From Oscillospiraceae bacterium (GTDB lineage: Bacteria; Bacillota; Clostridia; Oscillospirales; Oscillospiraceae), in NCBI GenBank assembly GCA_015068245.1, contig SVKU01000023.1:1-35502 (forward strand): 35,502 bases of DNA. Reading direction: 5' to 3'. A model generated the notes under the pieces. It was not told the origin of the DNA, searched no databases, and was given only the letters and a program-made list of their open reading frames with translations. Below, piece after piece: positions 1 to 8,348 of the stretch. Every line of letters begins with the position of its first letter. The first letter of the stretch is position 1. Made by a program: the position numbers and the translations under genes.

Positions 1-222
1 GTAGGTGCGCTTTCTGCCTTCCACCTCTATCTCTGTGATGTATTTTTCCTTTTCAAACTTGCCTAAAATGGTATACAACGTAGCGGGGCCAAGTATTACT
101 CTCCCGGACGTCTTGCGTTCAATATAGTCTGCCACGTCGATACCGCACATGGGCTCGACAGAAAATGCCATGAGAACATAAAACATCGATTCCGTCAAAA
201 CCTCCATAGACTTCCTGGGCAT
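1..222 (-). CDS. PadR family transcriptional regulator (3' part cut by window edge)
   Basis: The 74 visible residues start MPRKSMEVLTESMFYVLMAF and continue with a winged-helix region containing GPATLYTILGKFEKEKYI and then EVEGRKRTY, which is the recognition helix and wing pattern of PadR-like repressors. The ATG at 222 is preceded by GGAGGTG at good spacing. The C-terminal dimerisation helices lie beyond position 1. PadR proteins are usually small-molecule-responsive repressors, often controlling efflux or stress genes next to them and themselves. Here the promoter and paired ATATC/GATAT sites at 236-292 sit just upstream, so autorepression is likely. It is divergent from the RarD-like permease gene. 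The ligand is unknown. Confidence 0.88.
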   Translation of the reverse strand, partial: MPRKSMEVLTESMFYVLMAFSVEPMCGIDVADYIERKTSGRVILGPATLYTILGKFEKEKYITEIEVEGRKRTY

Positions 223-235
223 TTCGGCACCTCCA

Positions 236-265
236 ATATCATATATTGATATCATATAACGATAT
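236..265. promoter_or_regulatory. Double PadR-type operator, ATATC-N7-GATAT twice
   Basis: Two inverted repeats of the form ATATC-N7-GATAT lie at 236-252 and 249-265, sharing the central GATATC, so the dyads are 13 bp apart. They cover the stretch between the -10 box and the ribosome binding site of the padR gene. The position and symmetry suggest autorepression; binding by this PadR is inference. Confidence 0.55.
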
Positions 266-292
266 TATAGCATGAATACGAATGTCTGGCAA
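264..292 (-). promoter_or_regulatory. Promoter of the padR gene
   Basis: On the minus strand TTGCCA (287-292) and TATAAT (264-269) are separated by 17 bp, a near-consensus sigma-A promoter. Transcription would begin near 257, inside the double dyad. Confidence 0.7.
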
Positions 293-406
293 TAGATTGA
301 GGAAAATTGCAATTGATTATAAAAGATGTTTTTGATAGAATGAGTGGAGCGTATTGCTTTCAAAGACGGGGCTCACCCGGAATTACAGGATAGTTTGGGA
401 GATTTT

Positions 407-1288
407 ATGAACAAGAAGAGTTTTATGATAGGACTTGCCAGTTACGTTATATGGGGCATACTGCCTGTTTACTGGCATGCGCTTGACGGCGTTGATTCCC
501 TGCTGATACTGGCTAACCGCATACTTTGGTCGGCGGTTTTCACCGTTGCGCTTATGAAAGCAACAGGAAAGCTGCAGCTGTTGAAAGACGCCTTTAAAAG
601 CAAAGAGACCATGAAATACATGATCCCTGCAGCTTTTGTTATTACATTAAACTGGGGGCTTTATATTTGGTCGATCGGTTCTGCGCATCTGCTGGATTCC
701 AGCTTCGGCTATTACATTGAACCGCTTATAGTGTCCCTGTTTGGCATTGTGTTTTTCCGTGAGCGGTGCACGAAAATGCAGATCATCGCCTTTGCTTTTG
801 CCATAATCGGCGTTGCATATTTCACCATTCGCCTTGGCAGAATGCCCATGCTGTCGCTGGGTATTGCAATGTCTTTCGCCGTTTACGGTGCTTTGAAAAA
901 GAAAGTCCACATTGACCCGACAGCCGGAATAGCAATCGAAACTCTGATCGTATCTCCTTTGGCATTGGTTTACATAATTTATTCTTTTGCCAGCGGTACC
1001 ACCGGGATCACCGCACCTGTTCTGCACCCTGTGCTGTTGGTGCTGGCCGGCGTGGTTACTGCGGCACCTCTTATTCTGTTTGCCAGCGGAGTCAATGACC
1101 TTCCCCTTTACATCATGGGTTTTTTACAGTACATCAGCCCCACCCTGCAAATGGTCATCGGACTTTTCTACGGCGAAAAGCTGACGACAGATCAGATGAT
1201 ATGCTTTGTGCTGATATGGATCGGCTTTGGCATTTTCTCTGCATCGCTGATAAAGGAAAGCAAAAAAGAACAAACCAAAATCTCCTGA
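407..1288 (+). CDS. rarD: RarD-like EamA family permease
   Basis: This is a 293-residue polytopic membrane protein with about ten hydrophobic segments and the RarD-type opening NKKSFMIGLASYVIWGILPVYW. Later family-like features are NRILWS near residue 45, LNWGLYIWS near 80 and SFGYYIEPLI near 105. RarD proteins belong to the drug/metabolite transporter superfamily; the substrate is not settled (the name comes from a chloramphenicol-sensitivity phenotype). I chose the ATG at 407 because GGGAG lies a few bases upstream and the length fits the family. An in-frame GTG at 344 would add 21 residues unlike the family. The divergent PadR regulator may control it, but the operator sits on the PadR side. 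The stop codon lies inside the hairpin at 1271-1307. Confidence 0.85.
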   Translation: MNKKSFMIGLASYVIWGILPVYWHALDGVDSLLILANRILWSAVFTVALMKATGKLQLLKDAFKSKETMKYMIPAAFVITLNWGLYIWSIGSAHLLDSSFGYYIEPLIVSLFGIVFFRERCTKMQIIAFAFAIIGVAYFTIRLGRMPMLSLGIAMSFAVYGALKKKVHIDPTAGIAIETLIVSPLALVYIIYSFASGTTGITAPVLHPVLLVLAGVVTAAPLILFASGVNDLPLYIMGFLQYISPTLQMVIGLFYGEKLTTDQMICFVLIWIGFGIFSASLIKESKKEQTKIS

Positions 1289-1307
1289 TAATGGAGGTTT
1301 TGGTTTG
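1271..1307 (-). terminator. Strong hairpin, terminator for the minus-strand gluQ transcript
   Basis: CAAACCAAAA plus CTCC pairs with GGAG plus TTTTGGTTTG across a short loop, about 15 bp with one G-T pair. On the minus strand it is followed by TTCTTTTTT, a usable U-tract; on the plus strand no U-run follows. It overlaps the last codons and stop of the RarD-like gene. Confidence 0.6.
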
Positions 1308-1350
1308 TAATAATGCGTAATCAGCGGAACGGTCTCCTGCTACATCGTAA

Positions 1351-1423
1351 GGCGGGGGCTTGCTCCCGCCGTCCAACATTTTTGCAATATGAAACAAACG
1401 GCGGGAGCAAGCCCCCGCCCTAC
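1351..1423. repeat. Inverted pair of GC-rich intergenic repeats
   Basis: GGCGGGGGCTTGCTCCCGCC at 1351-1370 and its inverse form GGCGGGAGC...CCCCGCCCTAC at 1400-1423 lie head to head about 30 bp apart. Each unit is itself palindromic. The same unit recurs near 9386, 15148, 23528 and 33983. Confidence 0.85.
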
Positions 1424-1440
1424 ATTGTTGTTTGAAAGGC

Positions 1441-2352
1441 TCACACCACAACAGAGGTATCCTTTCGTACCTTATCCCAACTGAACTCGCTTACCAGCTC
1501 CCGGGCGGATACCGCTTCGGGAGCATCTATTATCCCCGCAATGTGAGCCAGTCTGCCCACAAGCTGCTGAGGTGTATAGTTCTTTTCAAGCTCACTTAGA
1601 TCCATGTCCTTATCTCGCTTGGAAAGCCGCCTGCCATCGGGTGCAGTCAGCAGCGGAAGATGGTAATATGAGGGTATATCATACCCTAAGAGTTGGTTAA
1701 CATAAATTTGCCTAGGGGTAGAGTCCAGCAGGTCACAGCCACGAACCACCTCGGTAACTCCCATCAGCGCATCGTCCACCACCACAGCAAGCTGATAGCC
1801 GTAAACGCCGTCCGCACGTCGAATGATAAAGTCTCCGCAGTCCAAGGCAAGGTTTTGACTGAACTTTCCAAGATGTCCGTCTATGAAAGACACTTCCCTA
1901 TCAGGAACTGCAAGTCTCCAGGCAGGAATTTTAATCATTTGAGAGCGCTGCTCCTCTGTCAGATTTTTGCACACACCCGAATAGATGTACTGGCCATCGG
2001 ACGCATGGGGCGCAGATGCGGCATGCAGTGATGCTCTGCTGCAATAGCAGGGGTAAACCAGTCCCATTTGGCTCAGTTTGTCGAACGCTTCATCGTAAAT
2101 CTGCCCTCTTTTACTTTGCAGATATGGTTCAAAGCAGCCGCCTTCGTCCCAGTCAAGCCCCAGCCATTTCAGGTCTTTTTCAAACCGGAGCGCATTTTCC
2201 ATACGGCAGCGTCCGATATCCAGATCTTCTATGCGCAGCACTATCTGACCGTTTTTGCTTCGAACCGAAAGCCATGCCAGCAGCGCGGAAAACAGGTTTC
2301 CAAGATGCATTCTTCCGCTGGGTGTTGGTGCAAATCTGCCTTTTACCGTCAC
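1441..2352 (-). CDS. gluQ: Glutamyl-Q tRNA(Asp) synthetase
   Basis: This 303-residue protein is a truncated glutamyl-tRNA synthetase paralogue without the C-terminal anticodon-binding domain. GluQ activates glutamate and transfers it to the queuosine base at position 34 of tRNA(Asp). Visible motifs are the opening RFAPTPSGRMHLGN (HIGH-like box at residues 16-19), a zinc site built from CYC near residue 103 and a later Y-x3-C, RADGVYGYQLAVVVDD in the active site, and RLSKR near 243 (KMSKS-like). The start is GTG at 2352, with AAAGGAG about nine bases upstream. It lies downstream of the methyltransferase on the same strand with a 34-bp gap, so the two may be cotranscribed. Termination is probably at 1271-1307. 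Confidence 0.93.
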   Translation of the reverse strand: MTVKGRFAPTPSGRMHLGNLFSALLAWLSVRSKNGQIVLRIEDLDIGRCRMENALRFEKDLKWLGLDWDEGGCFEPYLQSKRGQIYDEAFDKLSQMGLVYPCYCSRASLHAASAPHASDGQYIYSGVCKNLTEEQRSQMIKIPAWRLAVPDREVSFIDGHLGKFSQNLALDCGDFIIRRADGVYGYQLAVVVDDALMGVTEVVRGCDLLDSTPRQIYVNQLLGYDIPSYYHLPLLTAPDGRRLSKRDKDMDLSELEKNYTPQQLVGRLAHIAGIIDAPEAVSARELVSEFSWDKVRKDTSVVV

Positions 2353-2386
2353 GACTGCCGCTCCTTTCCTCTGATATGTATAACGC

Positions 2387-3142
2387 TTACTTTTTTGCTA
2401 TTACAATAGGCTGATAAAAACCGGTTTCTTCCGGGAACATCCATTTTACTTTACTGCAACCACTGGAAGTAAGTAATTTTGTCAGTTCTTCTCTGCGTGT
2501 TGCTCTGTATTCACATTCAAATTTACTGATTTGCAAAGCTTCTTCATCTTCAATGATGTACTGTGTAAGTTTATAATGGTCGTCATCCCAGTCCCAAGTC
2601 TGGAAAGATACTCTCTGTCCCTTGTCTGTCTTGTGGATATAGGGCGGAGAATAAGGCGGCTTATCCTTCAGCAGCGCATCGTAGTCTCTGATGCTGGCAA
2701 CAAACATTCCGCCTGTTTTGATTTGGTTTGTAATGCTCTTAACAGCAGCTTCCAGCGCACCACTTGAAAGCATGTGAGGCAAAGCATTATCCATGCAAAT
2801 TACAATATCAAACCGTTCCTCAAAGATTTCTGATAATGCGCAAAAGTCAGCGTTTTCAAACCGAATGTTTACGTTGCTGTTTATAGCCCGCTCTTTTGCC
2901 TCTGCAATTTCTCCGTCACTTATATCCGAAGCTGTTATACGATAGCCAAGGGAAGCAAGGCCTATTGCCTGGGTACCGATTCCGCAGGCGCAGTCAAGAA
3001 CTTGAGCAGTATTATCAAACCCGTTATTCAAAAAGAGCTTATTCAAAATTTCAGCCTGCTCTTGTGTTGCAGCTTGCCAATCCTGAAAAAGCTTATCGTA
3101 TTGAGACGCCAAATTATCATAAAAAGTTTGTATAATATTCAT
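2387..3142 (-). CDS. Class I SAM-dependent methyltransferase
   Basis: The 251-residue protein has the Rossmann-type methyltransferase core. Motif I is VLDCACGIGTQAIGLASLGY near residues 47-66, followed by the acidic ITASDIS after strand 2. DFCALSEIFEERFDIVICMDNALPHM covers motif II and post II. Such proteins transfer a methyl group from S-adenosylmethionine; the acceptor cannot be told from sequence. The ATG at 3142 follows AAGGAG at normal spacing. It is divergent from the SRP RNA/dnaX unit and 34 bp upstream of gluQ. The glycine/sarcosine methyltransferase-like small-molecule branch is possible but not demonstrable here. Confidence 0.82.
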   Translation of the reverse strand: MNIIQTFYDNLASQYDKLFQDWQAATQEQAEILNKLFLNNGFDNTAQVLDCACGIGTQAIGLASLGYRITASDISDGEIAEAKERAINSNVNIRFENADFCALSEIFEERFDIVICMDNALPHMLSSGALEAAVKSITNQIKTGGMFVASIRDYDALLKDKPPYSPPYIHKTDKGQRVSFQTWDWDDDHYKLTQYIIEDEEALQISKFECEYRATRREELTKLLTSSGCSKVKWMFPEETGFYQPIVIAKK

Positions 3143-3278
3143 TCAAGTATCTCCTTCTGAAACCATCGTTCGTCTACTAAAATAACTTTATCATGTTTTG
3201 CTTATCATTTCAATAATCAGCAAAGTACTGAATTGATGATCACCGATTGCTAAAGTTAGATGAGCCGCAAAATCCCTA

Positions 3279-3307
3279 TTGATAATTTGATGTATTTATA
3301 GTAAAAT
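3279..3307 (+). promoter_or_regulatory. Promoter of the SRP RNA (and dnaX)
   Basis: TTGATA (3279-3284) and TAAAAT (3302-3307) are separated by 17 bp. The predicted start near 3314 is about 20 nt before the first paired base of the SRP RNA, consistent with a processed 5' leader. Confidence 0.65.
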
Positions 3308-3332
3308 AGTAAGGCAAATTAGCCTGTCACAT

Positions 3333-3640
3333 CCTCCGACCCGTGACAAGGCTGCACTAGTTGGGGAGATAGCGGTGCCCTGTAACCTGCAATCCGCTAC
3401 AGCAGGGATGAATCCCCGCCCCAGGGTGTGTGATGTGTCGTCTGACCCTCGTAAGTAGTGATGAGGAGTCGGTCTTGCGCAACGGGGTCCCGTGAACCAT
3501 GTCAGGCGGGGAACCGAGCAGCATTAAGCGGATCTCCCCGTGTGCCGTGAGGTAGCCGTATCCGAGCCGGCTGCGGGGGTAACGGGCATATCACATTATT
3601 CAAAGGCGGGTGTGCAGTCTTGTCATTGGCCGGAGGTTAG
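3333..3640 (+). ncRNA. ffs: Signal recognition particle RNA, large (Alu-containing) bacterial type
   Basis: The S-domain apex is unmistakable: GAACCATGTCAGGCGGGGAA at about 3494-3513 followed by CCGAGCAGCATTAAG gives the Ffh-binding helix 8, with GGAA tetraloop closed by CGG/CCG and the asymmetric AGCAGC internal loop. Upstream, TTGGGGAGATAGCGGTGCCC and TGTAACC match the Alu domain of Bacillus/Clostridium 6S-like scRNA. The ends pair: CCTCCG (3333-3338) with CGGAGG (3631-3636), and GTGACAAGGCTGCAC with GTGCAGTCTTGTCAT. TTAGTTTTTT follows, a likely U-tract. It forms the signal recognition particle with Ffh to target membrane and secreted proteins. The RNA lies directly before dnaX, the order also seen in Bacillus subtilis. 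Exact mature ends are estimates. Confidence 0.94.
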
Positions 3641-3660
3641 TTTTTTAGGGAGGTGAGCGT

Positions 3661-5421
3661 TTGTATCAGGCTCTTTACAGAAAATATCGTCCTAAGGTTT
3701 TCGATGATGTTCTTGGTCAGAACCACATAACCGAAACGCTTAAGAATCAGCTGGCAAGCGGGCGTACCTCCCATGCTTACCTTTTCACAGGAACAAGAGG
3801 CACCGGCAAAACCACCTGCGCCAAGATACTTGCCCGGGCTGTTAACTGTGAAAACCCGGTAGACGGCAACCCATGTAACTGCTGTCCAAGCTGTATTGGC
3901 ATCGAAAGCGGGTCAATCCCCGATGTTCTGGAGATAGATGCCGCTTCCAACAATGGTGTAGACAACATCCGTTCTTTGAGAGACGATTCCATCTACTCCC
4001 CTGCAACCGTTAAGAAAAGAGTGTACATTATCGACGAGGTACACATGCTGTCCACCTCAGCATTCAACGCTCTTTTGAAGATAATGGAAGAACCTCCCGA
4101 GCATCTGATGTTTATATTGGCTACCACCGAGCTAAACAAGGTGCCTGCCACTATACTATCCCGCTGTCAGCGGTTCAGCTTTAAGCGCATCCAGCTTGAG
4201 GATATTCGCCAAAGGCTGATGTATGTGGCTGATGCCGAACACATTGCGCTGGACAGCGATGCAGCGTCATTGCTGGCTCGGCTTTCCGATGGCGCACTGC
4301 GTGATGCACTGTCTCTGATGGATCAGTGTACTGTTCCCGGCGGCAGTCTGACAACCGAAGATATTTACCAGACTCTCGGTCTTGCGGGCAATATCAAGAC
4401 CGCAGCCATGATGCAGCACATAGCTAAGGGGCAGACTTCTGATGCTTTGGAATTGTTTGCATCGCTGTACTCTTCCGGAAAGGACGTTACCGCTCTTTTC
4501 AGCGAGCTATGTTCTCTGGGTCGTGACCTGCTGATGCTGAAAATCTCCGGCAGCAAGGCTATGCTTACCGGAGGTTACGATGATGAAACTCTGACGAAGC
4601 TGTCCAAGACGTTCACCTTTGAAGCCCTTATGAACTGCGTCAACAGTTTTCAGGAAGCTATGGCAGCTTTTTCAAAAAGCGCAAACTGCAGAACGGACGC
4701 AGAACTGTGCATAATGAAGGTCTGTGACCCCACAGCTTCCGGGGATACTCTGGCTATTGCCGCAAGGCTTTCAAAGCTGGAAAAACAGCTTGAAAACATC
4801 AGTAAAAACGGAGTAGTTGCTGCCACTCCGGCTCCTGCCGAGGAATTTGTTCCCTATTTTGAGCCGGAAGTCAAGGCTGCTACCCAACCGGTAAAGGAAC
4901 CTGAACCTGTTAAAGAGGATGCTCCTCCCTGGGATGATGCACCCCCCTGGTCAGACGATGACGCACCTCCCCCCTTTGACGACAACGATGCTCCACCGGA
5001 GGAATTTGCCCCCCCTGTTCAGGAAGCTCCGAAACCTGCGGCACCAAAGCCGGAGCAGCCAAAACCCGTGTCCTCTGACGGTCCGAAGTCACCCATGCAC
5101 GCTTCGGATATCTGGCCTGACATCGTTTCTGAGCTTTCGGGCAAAGTGGATATGCTGGTCAACATCTACCTGAACAATTCAGAAACCACTTCCGGCGTAC
5201 TCAACGGCGATACACTTACTGTAATTGCCGCCAGCCCCTTTGTTCTCAGCACCATCAGCAAGGACGAAGTCGGTGCATTGATCGCTGAAATCGCCGCTAA
5301 TCATACAGGTTTTACCCCTACCGTAAAGTTTGTGCTGGAGGGTCAGCAGGAACAGCTTGGAGACAAGCTTGATTCACTCATTCAAAAAGCGAAAACAATG
5401 GAAAATATTAAAATCATTTAA
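3661..5421 (+). CDS. dnaX: DNA polymerase III subunits gamma/tau
   Basis: The 586-residue AAA+ clamp-loader ATPase opens with YQALYRKYRPKVFDDVLGQ. Walker A is GTRGTGKT at 44-51, a zinc module uses C63, C72, C75 and C78, Walker B/DEVH is IDEVHML at 124-130, and the sensor SRC motif lies at 167-169. Residues about 390-475 form a Pro/Asp/Glu-rich linker with repeated DAPPW/DDAPP units. The final domain (about 480-586) resembles the tau region that contacts the polymerase or helicase. The start is TTG at 3661, supported by GGGAGGTG upstream and by the standard N-terminus. I see no clear slippery heptamer, so only the full-length product is predicted. It heads the dnaX-ebfC-recR unit behind the SRP RNA. 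Confidence 0.97.
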   Translation: MYQALYRKYRPKVFDDVLGQNHITETLKNQLASGRTSHAYLFTGTRGTGKTTCAKILARAVNCENPVDGNPCNCCPSCIGIESGSIPDVLEIDAASNNGVDNIRSLRDDSIYSPATVKKRVYIIDEVHMLSTSAFNALLKIMEEPPEHLMFILATTELNKVPATILSRCQRFSFKRIQLEDIRQRLMYVADAEHIALDSDAASLLARLSDGALRDALSLMDQCTVPGGSLTTEDIYQTLGLAGNIKTAAMMQHIAKGQTSDALELFASLYSSGKDVTALFSELCSLGRDLLMLKISGSKAMLTGGYDDETLTKLSKTFTFEALMNCVNSFQEAMAAFSKSANCRTDAELCIMKVCDPTASGDTLAIAARLSKLEKQLENISKNGVVAATPAPAEEFVPYFEPEVKAATQPVKEPEPVKEDAPPWDDAPPWSDDDAPPPFDDNDAPPEEFAPPVQEAPKPAAPKPEQPKPVSSDGPKSPMHASDIWPDIVSELSGKVDMLVNIYLNNSETTSGVLNGDTLTVIAASPFVLSTISKDEVGALIAEIAANHTGFTPTVKFVLEGQQEQLGDKLDSLIQKAKTMENIKII

Positions 5422-5434
5422 AGGAGATTATACA

Positions 5435-5782
5435 ATGGCTAAAGGATATCGCAGCCCCAGCCCCATGGGCGGCGGCATGAACGCTAATATGATAAAGCAG
5501 GCTCAGAAAATGCAGCAGGATATGCTGAAAATGCAGGCTGAGCTGGAAAACGCCACCTATACCGCCACTGCCGGCGGCGGTGCTGTTTCCGCTACTGTTT
5601 CCGGCAAAAGAGAGCTTGCCTCCATCGAACTGCAGCCCGAAGTAGTGGATCCCGACGATATCGAAATGCTCCAGGACCTTATCTGCGCAGCTGTTAACGA
5701 AGCTATGCGCAAGGCTGAAAGCTCTGCAAACGAGCAGATGAGCAAGATCACCGGCGGTCTTAACCTCGGCGGTCTGTTTTAA
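5435..5782 (+). CDS. ebfC: YbaB/EbfC family nucleoid-associated protein
   Basis: This 115-residue protein has the family core NANMIKQAQKMQQDMLKMQAEL (helix 1), then the beta hairpin TATAGGGAVSATVSGKRELASIEL, and the C-terminal helix LQDLICAAVNEAMRKAE with the usual GGLNLGGLF tail. YbaB/EbfC dimers form a tweezer-like DNA-binding protein that coats the nucleoid. AAAGGAG precedes the ATG at 5435 by a standard distance; in-frame sequence upstream of this belongs to the end of dnaX. The gene sits 13 bp after dnaX and 8 bp before recR, the classic dnaX-ybaB-recR order. The N-terminus YRSPSPMGGGM is Gly/Pro-rich and probably disordered. Confidence 0.96.
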   Translation: MAKGYRSPSPMGGGMNANMIKQAQKMQQDMLKMQAELENATYTATAGGGAVSATVSGKRELASIELQPEVVDPDDIEMLQDLICAAVNEAMRKAESSANEQMSKITGGLNLGGLF

Positions 5783-5790
5783 GGTACGTC

Positions 5791-6390
5791 ATGAGATACT
5801 TTCCCGCTTCTCTGGAAGCCTTGACAGAGCATTTTGCCAAGCTGCCCGGAATTGGAACCAAATCCGCTCAGAGGCTGACATTTCATATTCTGTCCCAGTC
5901 AGATGAAGAAGCTGAAGCCTTTGCCGCAGCAATTGTCAATGCTAAACACAACATACATTTCTGCCCCATTTGCCAGAACCTGACTGACGAGGAGCTTTGC
6001 CCTGTCTGTTCCGACAGCAAACGTGACGCTTCCGTCATCTGCGTTGTGGCTGAACCCAGGGACGTTATCGCCATGGAACGAGCCAAGGAATTCTATGGCC
6101 GTTACCATGTGCTTCACGGTGTTATTTCTCCGTTGAACCATGTTGGCCCCGACGATTTAAAGATTCGTGAACTGCTTACACGCATAGCCGAAGGCGGCGT
6201 AAACGAAGTTATCATGGCCACTAACCCCGACACCGAGGGTGAGGCTACCGCCATGTATCTGAGCCGTCTTATTCGCCCTCTCGGCGTTAAGGTAACACGT
6301 CTGGCTTATGGTATACCCGTTGGCAGCCAGCTGGAATATGCCGATGAAGTCACCCTGATGCGTGCATTGCAGGGACGACAGGAAATATGA
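5791..6390 (+). CDS. recR: Recombination mediator RecR
   Basis: The 199-residue protein begins with the helix-hairpin-helix region LPGIGTKSAQRLTFHIL (residues 18-34). A C4 zinc finger uses C58, C61, C70 and C73. The Toprim domain follows, with VVAEPRDVIAMER and NPDTEGEATAMYL, and a C-terminal Walker B-like LAYGIPVGSQLEYADEVTL. RecR works with RecO and RecF to load RecA on single-stranded gaps. The ATG at 5791 lies 8 bp after ebfC, with AAGG in the short gap. A perfect hairpin with a U-tract ends the operon right after the stop codon. Confidence 0.97.
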   Translation: MRYFPASLEALTEHFAKLPGIGTKSAQRLTFHILSQSDEEAEAFAAAIVNAKHNIHFCPICQNLTDEELCPVCSDSKRDASVICVVAEPRDVIAMERAKEFYGRYHVLHGVISPLNHVGPDDLKIRELLTRIAEGGVNEVIMATNPDTEGEATAMYLSRLIRPLGVKVTRLAYGIPVGSQLEYADEVTLMRALQGRQEI

Positions 6391-6417
6391 AAAAACCGCC
6401 ACACTGTGGCGGTTTTT
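6391..6417 (+). terminator. Rho-independent terminator of dnaX-ebfC-recR
   Basis: AAAAACCGCCAC and GTGGCGGTTTTT form a perfect stem with a very short loop, beginning immediately after the recR stop codon. Confidence 0.9.
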
Positions 6418-6469
6418 AATTGACAAATATTCATTTAGCTTATTGCGCAACAATTGGGGATTCCTCGTC

Positions 6470-6517
6470 GGCACCAATGTCAGCAAAGCAGACCTTGGTG
6501 CCTCGCTCGGAATGACA
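6470..6517. repeat. Intergenic repeat fragment with inverted arms and GGAATGACAG end
   Basis: GGCACCAA (6470-6477) pairs with TTGGTGCC (6495-6502), followed by TCGCTCGGAATGACAGC. A similar GTTCGAAATGACAGC end occurs at 23692. This looks like a member of the intergenic repeats found in the window, in a convergent gap. Confidence 0.5.
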
Positions 6518-6533
6518 GCAATAATGCTTCCAC

Positions 6534-6568
6534 AAAAATCTCCTGTGCTGATGCACAGGAGATTTTTT
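6534..6568. terminator. Bidirectional terminator between recR and pckA
   Basis: AAAAATCTCCTGTGC pairs with GCACAGGAGATTTTT around a TGAT loop. T-runs follow on both strands. It lies two bases from the pckA stop and is the natural end of the pckA transcript. Confidence 0.88.
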
Positions 6569-6569
6569 A

Positions 6570-8348
6570 TTACATTCCCAAATTTTCTTTGAGAATACTC
6601 AGCTGATGGTTCATTTCTGCAGGCAGTTTGTCGCCGAATTTGGCGTAGAATTCCTCGATACCTTCAACTTCAGCCTTCCACAGGTCACGGTCAACGCTGA
6701 GCAGTTCTTTGATGGTTTCCACATCAATATCAAGACCTTCGGTGTTGATGTCCTCAGGCTTGGGCATGAAGCCGATCTCAGTCTCAACAGCGTCTACCTC
6801 GTCGAAGCAGCGACCAAGTATCCATTCGAGGACACGGAGGTTATCGCCGAAACCGGGCCAGATAAAGTCGCCATTGTCATCAGTGCGGAACCAGTTGACA
6901 TTGAAGATTTTAGGCTTGTTGGGGATAATATCGCCCATGTTCAGCCAGTGCTGCCAGTAGTCACCCATGTGGTAGCCGCAGAAAGGCAGCATTGCCATGG
7001 GGTCACGACGGACAACACCTACTGCGCCGGTGGCGGCAGCGGTGGTTTCGGAACCCATGATGGAACCTACGAATACGCCATGTGCCCAGTCACGGCTCTG
7101 ATATACCAGAGGAGCTGTCTTGGCACGGCGGCCACCAAATACGATTGCGGAGATGGGTACACCCTGGGGATTCTCAAACTCAGGAGAAATGCAGGGGCAG
7201 TTGGTTGCAGGAGCAGTAAAGCGAGAGTTGGGATGTGCGCCCTTGGAGCCGTCGGAACCGTCCCACTCCTCACCTTTCCAGTTAAGAGCGTTCTTGGGGG
7301 CGTCATCGGTCATCTTTTCCCACCAAACGGTGTCGTCGTCCTTGTTGAGAACTACGTTGGTGAAGATGGTGTTTTTAGAGGTTGCAGCCAAAGCATTGTA
7401 GTTGGACTTGGCATTGGTACCTGGAGCTACACCAAAGAAGCCGTTTTCCGGGTTTACTGCCCACAGACGGCCATCGGGGCCAATGCGCAGCCATGCGATA
7501 TCATCGCCAACGCACCATACCTTGTATCCCTTTTCCTTATAGATCTCAGGCGGAATAAGCATAGCAAGGTTGGTCTTGCCGCAAGCGGAGGGGAAAGCAG
7601 CGCAGACATAACGGACTTCGCCCTGGGGATTTTCCACGCCAAGGATAAGCATATGTTCAGCCAGCCAGTTTTCCTTGTGACCAAGGTGGGAGGCAATACG
7701 CAGAGCAAAACACTTTTTGCCCAGCAGAACGTTGCCGCCGTAACCGGAGTTGATGGACATGATGGTATTGTCTTCAGGGAAATGGACTATGTAGCGTTCT
7801 TCGGCGTCCAACTGAGCCTTGGAGTGGAGACCGTGGATAAACTCGCCGTTTTCGCCCAGAGCTTCTATGACCTTTTCACCAACTCTGGTCATTATCGCCA
7901 TGGATACGACAACGTAAATGGAGTCGGTGATCTCAATGCCGTATTTGGCAAAGGGAGAGCCAACAACGCCCATGGAATAAGGAATGACATACATGTCACG
8001 TCCTTTCATGCAGCCGTCGTACAGCTTATAAAGCTTGGCATACATCTCCTGGGGATCCATCCAGTTGTTGGTGGGGCCGGCATCTTCCTCTTTACGGGAG
8101 CAGATAAAGGTACGGTCTTCAACACGGGCAACGTCATTGACAGCACTGCGATGCAGTACGCAGCCGGGCAGTTTTTCCTGATTAAGTTTATACAGCTCGC
8201 CGGTGCCGTAAGCTATCTGACGCAGGCTCTCCAGTTGTTCTTCGGAACCGTCTATCCAGATGATATTGTCAGGCTGGGTCAGTTTTGCCATTTCATCGAC
8301 CCATGCGAGCAGTTCTTTGTGATTGATCTTCAAAGGCTTTTCCTCCAT
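6570..8348 (-). CDS. pckG: Phosphoenolpyruvate carboxykinase (GTP)
   Basis: This protein of about 592 residues catalyses GTP-dependent interconversion of oxaloacetate and PEP. The GTP-class signature FPSACGKTNLAML (P-loop) lies near residue 260. Other class features are the substrate loop YGGNVLLGKKCFALRIASHLG, WCVGDDIAWLR with metal-binding Asp, NPENGFFGVAPGTN, and FGGRRAKTAPLVYQSRDW, the guanine-nucleotide enzyme pattern. In gut anaerobes the enzyme often runs toward oxaloacetate. The start is uncertain. The ATG at 8348 has no Shine-Dalgarno sequence, but GGAGG directly after it stands eight bases before an in-frame TTG at 8333, which may be the true start and would remove five residues. 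It is monocistronic, with its own promoter and terminator. Confidence 0.97.
   Translation of the reverse strand: MEEKPLKINHKELLAWVDEMAKLTQPDNIIWIDGSEEQLESLRQIAYGTGELYKLNQEKLPGCVLHRSAVNDVARVEDRTFICSRKEEDAGPTNNWMDPQEMYAKLYKLYDGCMKGRDMYVIPYSMGVVGSPFAKYGIEITDSIYVVVSMAIMTRVGEKVIEALGENGEFIHGLHSKAQLDAEERYIVHFPEDNTIMSINSGYGGNVLLGKKCFALRIASHLGHKENWLAEHMLILGVENPQGEVRYVCAAFPSACGKTNLAMLIPPEIYKEKGYKVWCVGDDIAWLRIGPDGRLWAVNPENGFFGVAPGTNAKSNYNALAATSKNTIFTNVVLNKDDDTVWWEKMTDDAPKNALNWKGEEWDGSDGSKGAHPNSRFTAPATNCPCISPEFENPQGVPISAIVFGGRRAKTAPLVYQSRDWAHGVFVGSIMGSETTAAATGAVGVVRRDPMAMLPFCGYHMGDYWQHWLNMGDIIPNKPKIFNVNWFRTDDNGDFIWPGFGDNLRVLEWILGRCFDEVDAVETEIGFMPKPEDINTEGLDIDVETIKELLSVDRDLWKAEVEGIEEFYAKFGDKLPAEMNHQLSILKENLGM

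Noticed and set aside
344-406. GTG at 344 as the start of the RarD-like gene
   Set aside because: The extra 21 residues do not look like the family N-terminus, and the ATG at 407 has a better ribosome site.
4900-5090. Programmed frameshift in dnaX giving a separate gamma subunit
   Set aside because: I see no A-rich slippery heptamer with a following hairpin in the linker region; the alternative frame here is only a by-product of Pro-rich codons.
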